From Sandaracinobacteroides sp039808025 (GTDB lineage: Bacteria; Pseudomonadota; Alphaproteobacteria; Sphingomonadales; Sphingomonadaceae): a stretch of DNA of 16,091 nt. Below the pieces are notes generated by a model. That model saw only the letters and a program-made list of their open reading frames with translations. It was not told where the DNA came from and searched no databases. The stretch lies in NCBI GenBank assembly GCA_039808025.1, contig JBDHSK010000018.1:1-16091 (forward strand). Reading direction: 5' to 3'. Positions within the stretch are counted from its first letter, which is position 1. Each line of letters starts with the position of its first letter. Made by a program: the position numbers and the translations under genes. Below are positions 8,601 to 14,999 of the stretch, one piece after another.

Positions 8601-9439
8601 TCCTTTAAGAACCAAGTAAATATAAGCCTTGTAATTAATCGAATAACATTTGTTGAATTACGAATTTTGCGGTCTTTATCTTTTTCTTTGTGAAACTTTA
8701 TATCGTCTGGAAATTCTACGTTTTCTATTGCCCAGAAATACCAATTGGCTAATTCTTGATAGAATTTTTTATTTAGTTCGTTAGCATCCAGAGTTTTTTG
8801 CCAAGCAATATGTAATGCAACAAAAGAATCGAATTGATGATTATTGTAAAGTTGCTGAAAACTAAGGTCGAACAATATTTCAATATGCCCCCTATGAGGA
8901 TTAGCAAAATCAATGTCTTTGATTAATGTGATTTTTTCTAGGACATCTTTACTATTATCTTTCTTATGTAACCTTCTGTTGATTACAGCTAAAGTAAGTT
9001 TATTGCCCATCTTGAATAAAATCATAACAGGCATAGGGAATAATTTATTTATTTCCCTTGTAATTTCTGATAAATGTGTTCTAGTATACTCGTTGTTGTC
9101 AAGCTCTATAGCAAAAAATAAATACGCTTCGATGATAGTATTATCAACTTGCTTATTGTCAAATAAAATACCTTGATTTAATAATTCAGCTTTGGTAAGT
9201 TGAAACAATAAATGAATTTCTTTCCAATTTTCAACTAATGCTTTTTTTTCGTTAAAAGTACTTCTGTTAGAGTCTATAAAACTTTCCTTAAAAGTCTTAT
9301 AACTAGCTTCATCAAACTTTTGTTGCCTTTGTGTATTGTAGCCGAGTACACTAAATAAGTCAATAGAACTATCAAACAAGTTGCTTGAGCTAAATTGAGA
9401 CAGTGCTGATACTATTTTTTGTTTTACTTCTAAAGACAT
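5672..9439 (-). CDS. Eco57I-class adenine-N6 DNA methyltransferase with C-terminal specificity region
   Basis: A 1255-residue enzyme expected to transfer a methyl group from S-adenosylmethionine to adenine N6 at a specific DNA site. Motifs are intact: TGSFYTP (484-490, motif X), DPACGSGAF (558-566, motif I, SAM binding), IYGVDLQP (641-648) and the catalytic NPPY (796-799, motif IV). Residues 1-480 form the long N-terminal region of these proteins, including FTWFLKEKDLVPDELF (274-289). I see no PD-(D/E)xK nuclease motif, so it is unlikely to be a self-contained type IIG enzyme. Residues of about 930-1190 look like a TaqI-type target-recognition region, with GQRGPIGIRQLPI (1129-1141). The length and organisation resemble DrmMI of class 1 DISARM and PglX of BREX. 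Neither BREX partners (PglZ, BrxC) nor DISARM DrmA/DrmB are present. It starts with ATG 3 nt after the helicase stop. Enzyme class is firm; target site and whether it protects or helps attack are unknown. Confidence 0.94.
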   Translation of the reverse strand: MSLEVKQKIVSALSQFSSSNLFDSSIDLFSVLGYNTQRQQKFDEASYKTFKESFIDSNRSTFNEKKALVENWKEIHLLFQLTKAELLNQGILFDNKQVDNTIIEAYLFFAIELDNNEYTRTHLSEITREINKLFPMPVMILFKMGNKLTLAVINRRLHKKDNSKDVLEKITLIKDIDFANPHRGHIEILFDLSFQQLYNNHQFDSFVALHIAWQKTLDANELNKKFYQELANWYFWAIENVEFPDDIKFHKEKDKDRKIRNSTNVIRLITRLIFTWFLKEKDLVPDELFDEKRIKQIINFQDKTNSTYYKAILQNLFFATLNTPMNADQAGSRKFVNNQHLIHTLYRYERFFTNKEKALQLFENIPFLNGGLFECLDKKTDNDDVVRLDCFSDNSKNEKRLVVPDELFFSDYKILDLNETYQTKNKKYKVRGIINILNAYKFTIHENTPIEEEVALDPELLGKVFENLLASYNPETETTARKQTGSFYTPREIVNYMVDESLLAYFTDYLLKKQIDSIKEDIEEKLKNLLSYTEAPTLFTPLQNRLIVEAISQIKILDPACGSGAFPMGILHKLVYVLGKVDKDNIVWREIQKQKAIAETEEAFNIGNKLEREEKLKDINETFENNNGDYGRKLYLIENSIYGVDLQPIAVQIAKLRFFISLIVDQRTDTKAENIGIRPLPNLETKFVAANSLIGIERSLQGTLRNPEIDVKEKELKQVREKHFTARTPKTKEKYRQLDAKLRHEIAQLLAQDGFGSTTTKMLANWNPYDQNTSAEFFDTEWMFSFKDGFDIVIGNPPYISYYSKQSKQLDKQEEIHLRKNYLFLKNESSKLRINSAMFFFEKGLRVLTRNGILCYIVDLNVLENPFLPIRKFITNRNSINEIITDLVAFENVASGQIIVRFNAKLNKENYVKIKKGLFIDANLKEEVLVKQLEINEPNNFSWTVPKNDLIKIIEGNNKQLDSILEVHTGVAVNATEDGKAYFIRDEYIKDSYPFLTGSDSITGQFCKPIWDKYLLYDKKAERALNDEFDSWYFNKKGSHQRPFNIRRMEEYDRPKILLRQADIRFTATYSEELLFANYSIFNLYSPTDDKKILKFILALLNSKLLSYYAVQKEIILVKPGKTPQIRSGQRGPIGIRQLPIVETESVNLLSSIVDFLLFLNESNIENNSIISFYQNLINSIVYELYLQTIIKYANCEIIKHLSEFVSIESYVSFDEKYEIIQSEYERLSVETHPVRKAMHFMNTIEEIAIIEGKK

Positions 9440-9442
9440 AAT

Positions 9443-12400
9443 TTATTTTATAACTAACCAAGTAATAAGGTCAAAATTATTTAATTCGGTAACTTGTTTG
9501 TCTAGAGGAATCAATAATGCACCTCTATCCATTGTTAGCTTTTGGTTATTTCGTTTTTTAAACACTTTACTTATTTCATCTACTGCTTGTTTTAAAAGCT
9601 CTGTGTATTGTTGCATTTCTGCACCATTATTGGTTTGGTTATTGAATAACCCACACAATTCATCATAAGGTGTATTAATACCAGCACACATTAATCTATA
9701 AATTTCTAAAATGGATTTTGCATTGGTATAATTAAAACGTACTGTACCATCTTCTCGTATATACACTAAAAAATAAGGTTGTAAAGGGTTTACAGTTTCG
9801 TTTCCTTCTGTGTTCCCTTTTTGTTTTAAACAGTAAATAACACCTGATTTTATAATATCTTTTTCTGCTTCTGAAAAATTGTTTTCTTTTAATTGCTCAG
9901 CATAGCTTCCTGCGGGTGCTGGTACAACTGCGTATAAACCTAATGGGGCATTTTCGAGCTTTTGTTTATTTTTTTCTAAGAAGTTAAGTAACTCAATTCT
10001 AAAGTCGTCTAAAGTAAAATCGGTTAATGATATGTTTTCATCCATATCTTCTAAATCGAGTACTTCTTTTTGTAGTTTTTTTAATTGCTGGTTACGATAC
10101 TTTAAATCGTCTTCAATTAATTCTTCAATTTGGTCTGTTGCTAACACGTTATCATCGGCAGTAGCTGTAACATCTACCAATGCCATTCTTGCCTCAACAC
10201 GTTCTTTTAGATTTATATAGCTATCAAGGTCTTTTGTAGGCCAGAAGTTTACTAATTTAATAGCTGTGTTTTTGCTGCCTAAACGGTCTATACGACCAAA
10301 ACGCTGAATAATACGAACAGGATTCCAATGAATATCGTAATTGATTAAATAGTCGCAATCTTGCAGGTTTTGACCTTCACTTATACAGTCTGTAGCAATC
10401 AGAATATCAATTTCGCCTTCCTGTGGCATTGTATTCATTTTGCTTCTATTCTTAGAGATTGGCGAAAAATTGGTTAATACATTTGAGTATTCGGCTTTGC
10501 CAAAAGTTGTTTTACAATCAGAACCTGCTACCAACGCAATATTTACTTTAAGTGTTTCAGATGCCCAAGTAAGTAATTCTTTATACAAATAATTAGCTGT
10601 ATCGGCAAATGCTGTGAATACAATTACTTTTTTATTATTGGTATTTAGTGGCTTTTTTATTTTAGATTGAATGATGCTTTTTAACTCGATTAACTTAGCA
10701 TCTCTTGGTGCATCTACATCTTTAGCTCTAAGATATAAATCGTACAGTGCATCACGGTCTTGCTTTAAATCTTTTAGCCAATCATCAAGGTTTAAATCTT
10801 TGAGTTTGAATTTTAGTTTTTTACCTACTTCCCAAGCATCTAAATCATCCGTATTATCTTCTAGTTCATCTTCATTGGGTTCGTAATTATCTGCTTCATA
10901 TAATGCTTCTTTAGATGATTCTTGTTTTTTAAACGCCTTAATGTCATTCTCTAACGTTATAATTTTTTTTATGGTTCTATCCATAGAGATTTCAAAGGAC
11001 TCTATTGAACTTTCAAGACGTTTAAGAAAGTTTACTTTCATCATTCCAATTAAGAAATGTTCTCTATCGCTTTGGTCAAAGTTGGGTTCGTTGTTTTTTT
11101 GTTCTTCTACTATACCTTTTTTTCTTTTCTTTTTTCGTTCTTCACGTTCTTTTTTTGCTTGCTTCTTTTCAGCTTCAGTTTTAATACCGTATTTACCTTT
11201 CAATTCTTCTTTGACGTATTTGGAAGGGTTAAATACAGAAAGTTTATAGTCGAGAATTTTTTTATTTAATGTATCGTAACTAAAAAACTGGTCGGTGGTA
11301 TCAATACTTGGATAGATAGCATCTGGCTTTAGTCTTTCGGGAAATTTGCCAATTTCTGCTTCTGCCTTGTAAAAGTTTTTGATATGCTTTCTACTACGTG
11401 CGATGGTTAATTCATCCAGCAATTTAAAGAAAGAAGTGTCTAATTTTTCAATTAACTGCTTTACTGTTCTATTGGGATTTTTATTTGGGTCTGCCCATAG
11501 TGTAAATTGAGTTTGAGCATTTTTTAATGATTGAGCAATGTCTTTTATTTGAGTAGATTGAAACATTGCCTCATTATCACCTTCTGTAATTAATGCTATT
11601 TGATTTCTTAAATCACGTAAATTATTGTTTACGGGTGTGGCAGATAAAAGCAACACTTTTGTTTTAACACCTTTCTTAATTATTTTTTCCATCAACCACT
11701 TTGGCCGATTCATTCTAACTGTTCCATCCTCTCTAAATTTATCCATAGGGTTACCTCTGAAATTGTGACTTTCATCGATAACAACTAAATCGTAAGCACC
11801 CCAGTTGAAATTTTCTAAGTCAATACCATTTGCATCTGATTTGCCGTGTAAACGACCTAAATCAGTATGATATAAAACTGAGTAATTGAACTTATCTCGT
11901 TTAAATGGATTAAGTGAATTATTTTGACTAGATTGATAAATTGTCCAGTTACCTGCTAACTTTTTAGGGCAAATAACTAATACTCTATAGTTGAGCAGTT
12001 CAAAATATTTTATTACTGCTAATGCTTCAAAAGTTTTTCCCAAACCCACACTATCTGCAATGATGCAGCCATTGTGTTTTAGAATTTTATTTATAGCACC
12101 TTTAACACCATCTTTTTGAAACTCATACAAAACTTCGCTCCAAATTTCACTATCATAAAAGCCTGTTCTTTCATTTAATAAACCACCCTTTTTCTGTTCG
12201 TCTAAGTATTGTTCAAAGATGTGATAAAGCGTTTTGAAGTAAATAAACTCTGGCTCGTTTTCTATATACAACTGCTCTAAATATTTAAGTACTTCTTCTT
12301 TTACGTCTTCTACAATATTTTCATCTTGAATGTTTAAGCCTAATTCAATGTTTAAGTTGTTTTTATCTATTGGGTTTAAGTCTGCATACCAAAGTTCTAA

Positions 12401-12931
12401 AAACCATTTTTTAAGGTCCAGCCTGTCTCTATCACTATCTACAACCATATTAAGCTCTATATTAGGACTACTACCTAAACCTAAGCCATTTACAGTGAAG
12501 TTTGAGCTGCCCAATATTGCTTTTTCAACACCACTTGATTGTTTAATGTGATATAGTTTCCCGTGTAAGAAATTAGGCTTTACAAGAGATTTGATTTCTA
12601 CTTTTTCCTTAATCCAATTGTAACATTCGAGAGCTATTGATTTTTGAGTAAGTCTTTCATCGGTTGAAACTACTATTGATTCATCTTCAATTTTAAAATC
12701 TTTTCGGTTTGTTTTTTCAGGGTCTAACGCTTTAATAAAAGTGGGTTCACCAAAAAGAAACTTGAGGTGATTTATGTTATCTAATTTATTTTTTAATTTA
12801 TTATAAGCGTAAATAGTGAAATAAGCAGAAACGATAGATAACTCAGCATTATTGGAAATGTTTTCCGTAAGAAAACTTCCAACAGTACCTCTTTTTCTAT
12901 TATCTCTTATTGAAGAGTTTATGCTTGACAT
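9443..12931 (-). CDS. PLD-domain SNF2-type helicase (nuclease-translocase fusion)
   Basis: A 1162-residue fusion. Residues of about 20-170 are a phospholipase-D-like domain with one HKD-type motif: HGKLYHIK (123-130; His123, Lys125), then GSSNFT (141-146). One copy suggests dimerisation to form a nuclease site, as in the BfiI-type PLD endonucleases. Superfamily 2 SNF2/HepA-like motifs follow: Walker A DSVGLGKT (293-300), DESH (386-389), LLLSATPVNN (427-436), VFTAFADTANYLY (771-783), and ATDCISEGQNLQ plus IIQRFGRIDRLGS (846-857 and 874-886). Between the two motor lobes is a long insert with a Lys/Arg/Glu-rich segment (587-606). The C-terminal 250 residues are not recognised. It should move along double-stranded DNA using ATP, and the PLD part could cut it. 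Its ATG overlaps the upstream gene's TAA by one base, and the methyltransferase follows 3 nt later, so all three are probably made in linked amounts. It resembles DISARM DrmD with a DrmC-like PLD domain fused on. Confidence 0.94.
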   Translation of the reverse strand: MSSINSSIRDNRKRGTVGSFLTENISNNAELSIVSAYFTIYAYNKLKNKLDNINHLKFLFGEPTFIKALDPEKTNRKDFKIEDESIVVSTDERLTQKSIALECYNWIKEKVEIKSLVKPNFLHGKLYHIKQSSGVEKAILGSSNFTVNGLGLGSSPNIELNMVVDSDRDRLDLKKWFLELWYADLNPIDKNNLNIELGLNIQDENIVEDVKEEVLKYLEQLYIENEPEFIYFKTLYHIFEQYLDEQKKGGLLNERTGFYDSEIWSEVLYEFQKDGVKGAINKILKHNGCIIADSVGLGKTFEALAVIKYFELLNYRVLVICPKKLAGNWTIYQSSQNNSLNPFKRDKFNYSVLYHTDLGRLHGKSDANGIDLENFNWGAYDLVVIDESHNFRGNPMDKFREDGTVRMNRPKWLMEKIIKKGVKTKVLLLSATPVNNNLRDLRNQIALITEGDNEAMFQSTQIKDIAQSLKNAQTQFTLWADPNKNPNRTVKQLIEKLDTSFFKLLDELTIARSRKHIKNFYKAEAEIGKFPERLKPDAIYPSIDTTDQFFSYDTLNKKILDYKLSVFNPSKYVKEELKGKYGIKTEAEKKQAKKEREERKKKRKKGIVEEQKNNEPNFDQSDREHFLIGMMKVNFLKRLESSIESFEISMDRTIKKIITLENDIKAFKKQESSKEALYEADNYEPNEDELEDNTDDLDAWEVGKKLKFKLKDLNLDDWLKDLKQDRDALYDLYLRAKDVDAPRDAKLIELKSIIQSKIKKPLNTNNKKVIVFTAFADTANYLYKELLTWASETLKVNIALVAGSDCKTTFGKAEYSNVLTNFSPISKNRSKMNTMPQEGEIDILIATDCISEGQNLQDCDYLINYDIHWNPVRIIQRFGRIDRLGSKNTAIKLVNFWPTKDLDSYINLKERVEARMALVDVTATADDNVLATDQIEELIEDDLKYRNQQLKKLQKEVLDLEDMDENISLTDFTLDDFRIELLNFLEKNKQKLENAPLGLYAVVPAPAGSYAEQLKENNFSEAEKDIIKSGVIYCLKQKGNTEGNETVNPLQPYFLVYIREDGTVRFNYTNAKSILEIYRLMCAGINTPYDELCGLFNNQTNNGAEMQQYTELLKQAVDEISKVFKKRNNQKLTMDRGALLIPLDKQVTELNNFDLITWLVIK

Positions 12932-13815
12932 TATAGTAGAATATCTTTAAATTGATTGTTTAATTCTTCCCAGTTGTTATCCTTTATAAATTTATCATCA
13001 ATGGTAAACTCACTTGGGTTTTGTGCAGTGTTTAAAAAACCTCTACGATTAAGAATTTTGGCTTTTATACCATCATCTGTACCACCACCATCTGCAATGT
13101 AAGACACCAAGCCGTTGACAAACTTTCCGTTTTCTGTAATTTGTAAAACACTACCTTCTTCGGCTTTCATTTCAAACTTAGCCTTGTGCATATTGGTATC
13201 TTCATAAGCCTGTTTAAGGTCTATAGTAAGATTCTTAGAAATGTTGGCAAGGTTGGGTGAAATGAAGCTGAAATTAAGCTGCGTAATTTGGTTGGGGTAC
13301 TTGCGTACAAAGTGCCAAAAGTCTTGCTTATCAAAAATAGGTTCAAGGTAAAATGAAAGGCTATGACTTTTCATTTTTGTATCCACACTTTCAATAATAA
13401 AACGCCTTACAGTTTCAGCATCTTTAAAAGGTGTTGAACTTGACTGAATAGCTATTTTTTGAACATTAGGGTCGTTGTTAATGGCAACAATAATGTTTGG
13501 ATAGTTGTCGATAGTATCTTCTGTAAAATCTTCTTTATAAATACGAGCTGAACGGCGTGTACTAATTTTAAAATAGTACATATCATCTTTTTGATAAAGC
13601 AGCTTGGATTTTATATTGGTGCTTGAAGAATTAAAACGAAAGTTTTTATTAGTAATAACATCTTTAAAAATATTGTTTTTATCTGCCCTTAACTGTTCTG
13701 GTGATTCGTAATTTTTAAAGGCATCAGCTTGCATTGTTTTATCTACCACTAACTGGTAGCGAAACACCTCGAAAGCTACATTTTTTGTTGACGGTATTTG
13801 CAAATCTTTAGGCAT
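12931..13815 (-). CDS. first operon gene, unknown function (possibly DUF4747-like)
   Basis: A 294-residue soluble protein that I do not recognise with confidence. It has no signal peptide, membrane segment or obvious enzyme motif. The N-terminal part is alternating strands and helices with FEVFRYQLV (15-23). The middle part SLSFYLEPIFDKQDFWHF (151-168), then LNFSFISPNLANISK (180-194), and a late VSYIADGGGTDDG segment (about 239-251) recall the layout of the DUF4747/DUF6731-type proteins, where a PN motif precedes a Gly-rich strand. That is a weak impression. As the first gene of the operon, overlapping the helicase start by one base, it is likely made in step with the PLD-helicase and could be a specificity, inhibitor-sensing or scaffold subunit. 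The ATG at 13815 is the first plausible start, 46 nt downstream of the divergent palindrome. Gene reality is well supported; function is not. Confidence 0.86.
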   Translation of the reverse strand: MPKDLQIPSTKNVAFEVFRYQLVVDKTMQADAFKNYESPEQLRADKNNIFKDVITNKNFRFNSSSTNIKSKLLYQKDDMYYFKISTRRSARIYKEDFTEDTIDNYPNIIVAINNDPNVQKIAIQSSSTPFKDAETVRRFIIESVDTKMKSHSLSFYLEPIFDKQDFWHFVRKYPNQITQLNFSFISPNLANISKNLTIDLKQAYEDTNMHKAKFEMKAEEGSVLQITENGKFVNGLVSYIADGGGTDDGIKAKILNRRGFLNTAQNPSEFTIDDKFIKDNNWEELNNQFKDILL

Positions 13816-13861
13816 AGGCTGCTACTTAATTTACCTGTTTTTACTAATTAATTTTATCCAC

Positions 13862-13885
13862 AAACGTTACTGAATGGTAACGTTT
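13862..13885. promoter_or_regulatory. perfect 9-bp palindrome, probable operator of the MerR-like regulator
   Basis: AAACGTTAC (13862-13870) and GTAACGTTT (13877-13885) are perfect reverse complements with a 6-bp spacer. It lies in the 103-bp gap between the divergent regulator gene and the defence-like operon. It ends 3 bp before the forward promoter-like -7 element, and its other arm overlaps a near-consensus reverse element TAACGTTTG (13869-13861). Twofold symmetry fits a dimeric HTH protein, and the adjacent MerR-like gene is the obvious candidate. Binding would be placed to control both directions. Confidence 0.65.
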
Positions 13886-13888
13886 TAT

Positions 13889-13896
13889 TATTTTTG
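13889..13896 (+). promoter_or_regulatory. Bacteroidota-type -7 element for the regulator gene
   Basis: TATTTTTG fits TAnnTTTG exactly and lies 22 nt before the regulator's ATG at 13919. No clear TTTG -33 element lies upstream; that place is occupied by the palindrome at 13862-13885. A weak upstream element under a bound palindrome would suit activation or autorepression. Transcription would start near 13902. Confidence 0.45.
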
Positions 13897-13918
13897 TACT
13901 CTTCAAAATAAGTTATAA

Positions 13919-14749
13919 ATGATACTGCAAAAAAATAATACTGATAAAAATAAAGATTCTGTTGCAGTATATCGCAAAGAGGCATTTGATATTGGCTATA
14001 AAGACTACTTTAAAAACATAAGTCAAAATAGAATTTCTCAAATACTTAACGATAAAGAACGCAATATTAAGCTGCAAACAATTACACGAAAACAAATATA
14101 TGATTGGACAAAAGAAGGACTAATAGATGCGAATGAAAATAATGGGTGGCGAAGGTTTAGTATTATGGATGCTCTTTGGCTTAAAATTATTTGTGAGCTT
14201 AGAGAATTTGGGATGGGCTGGAACATTATAAAGCTGGTACGTGAAAGCCTTGAATTTGAGAAAAGCAAGTATAAGGTTGGAATGCCAATACTGGAATTTT
14301 ATACTGCTTTTGCCATTGGTAATAAAATGCCTGTGTTGCTATTGGTATTTAAAGATGGTATTTGTGTGCCTACCAACTATACACAGTATAAGGTTGCCAG
14401 AGAATACGGCGAAGTGGAAAATCACATACAGATAAACTTGAACAAGATATTGCAAGACTTTTTTCCTGCTATGGATTTGAAGCCTGTAAATAAAAATGAA
14501 ATGCCTGTAAACGTTGATGAAATGGAACTACTGGCTTTTCTAAGACTTAATAGTTTAGAAAAAGCAACTATTACCTATAAGAATGGCAAAATGCAAGTAG
14601 TTGAGGGGATGCAAAGGGTTAATGCCAGTGCCTTGATTAGTGATGTAATTAAAGAACACGACTATCAAAAAATTGAGGCTGTTATTGAAGGGGGAAAGAA
14701 AGTATCGTTAATGAGAACAATAAAAAAGAAACTAAATAAAAAGGGATAA
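13919..14749 (+). CDS. MerR-like HTH regulator of a mobile element
   Basis: A 276-residue protein. Residues 56-111 form a MerR-like winged HTH: TRKQIYDWTKEGLI (56-69), a GWRRFS wing (76-81) and the following helices. The middle part (about 120-190) is not recognised. The C-terminal part (200-271) contains LEKATITYKNGKMQVVEG and EHDYQKIEAVIEGGKK, a small alpha/beta domain I recall from Bacteroidota regulators encoded beside serine recombinases. It lacks the metal-binding cysteines of metal-sensing MerR proteins. It is divergent from the five-gene operon, with a palindrome between, and co-directional with the recombinase, so it probably controls both modules. It might also act as a recombination directionality factor, since MerR-fold proteins do so in some phage systems. 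The HTH call is firm; the regulated targets are inference. Confidence 0.86.
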   Translation: MILQKNNTDKNKDSVAVYRKEAFDIGYKDYFKNISQNRISQILNDKERNIKLQTITRKQIYDWTKEGLIDANENNGWRRFSIMDALWLKIICELREFGMGWNIIKLVRESLEFEKSKYKVGMPILEFYTAFAIGNKMPVLLLVFKDGICVPTNYTQYKVAREYGEVENHIQINLNKILQDFFPAMDLKPVNKNEMPVNVDEMELLAFLRLNSLEKATITYKNGKMQVVEGMQRVNASALISDVIKEHDYQKIEAVIEGGKKVSLMRTIKKKLNKKG

Positions 14750-14805
14750 TGCACCCTGTATTAATTGCCAATGGCTTTAATGACTGGATAAAGCACCAGA
14801 GTTAG
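14749..14805 (+). CDS. possible 18-codon ORF coupled to the regulator stop
   Basis: The regulator's TAA shares its last base with an ATG (TAATG), which opens an 18-residue frame reading MHPVLIANGFNDWIKHQS. Such overlap allows coupled translation. It could be a leader-like peptide, the remnant of a longer gene, or chance. Nothing in the peptide is recognised. It lies in the 73-nt gap before the 58-aa gene. Confidence 0.22.
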   Translation: MHPVLIANGFNDWIKHQS

Positions 14806-14822
14806 AGTGAAGCGATTATTAA

Positions 14823-14999
14823 ATGTTGAATTTAGAAAAATGTAAAAAACTATTACAACAAAACGGACAAACGTACAGTGATGAACAAGTAAAGCAAATT
14901 AGGCATCAGCTTTATAAGCTGGCTAATTTAGAGTATCAATTATTTAAAACACTAAAAGAAAAGCAAGATGGCAAATGTGATTCTATACGCAAGGGTTAG
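14823..14999 (+). CDS. small 58-aa recombinase-associated protein
   Basis: A 58-residue, helical, charged protein reading MLNLEKCKKLLQQNG with a later SDEQVKQIRHQLYKLANLEYQLFK segment (positions 19-42, split here as two neighbouring helices). From memory, similar small proteins with a T/SxEQVKxIRxxLYxLAxxEY pattern sit just upstream of serine recombinases in Bacteroidota elements. Its last 32 nt overlap the start of the recombinase gene in another frame, so the two are almost certainly co-translated. A role as a recombination accessory or directionality factor is possible but not shown. It is shorter than most annotation thresholds and easily missed. Confidence 0.68.
   Translation: MLNLEKCKKLLQQNGQTYSDEQVKQIRHQLYKLANLEYQLFKTLKEKQDGKCDSIRKG

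Noticed and set aside
5672..9439. BREX PglX assignment for the methyltransferase
   Set aside because: No PglZ, BrxC, BrxB or BrxL-type gene is present in the operon, so a BREX system is not supported.
10940..11270. Forward-strand open frames opposite the helicase's Lys/Glu-rich linker
   Set aside because: Phe/Ser-rich shadow translations of the basic coding strand.
9755..11735. Repeated EDGTVR peptide in the helicase (near residues 401 and 1060)
   Set aside because: Six residues with different flanking sequence; probably coincidence rather than a domain repeat.
14749..14822. Terminator between the regulator and the 58-aa gene
   Set aside because: No convincing stem with a T-run is seen; read-through into the recombinase is more likely.
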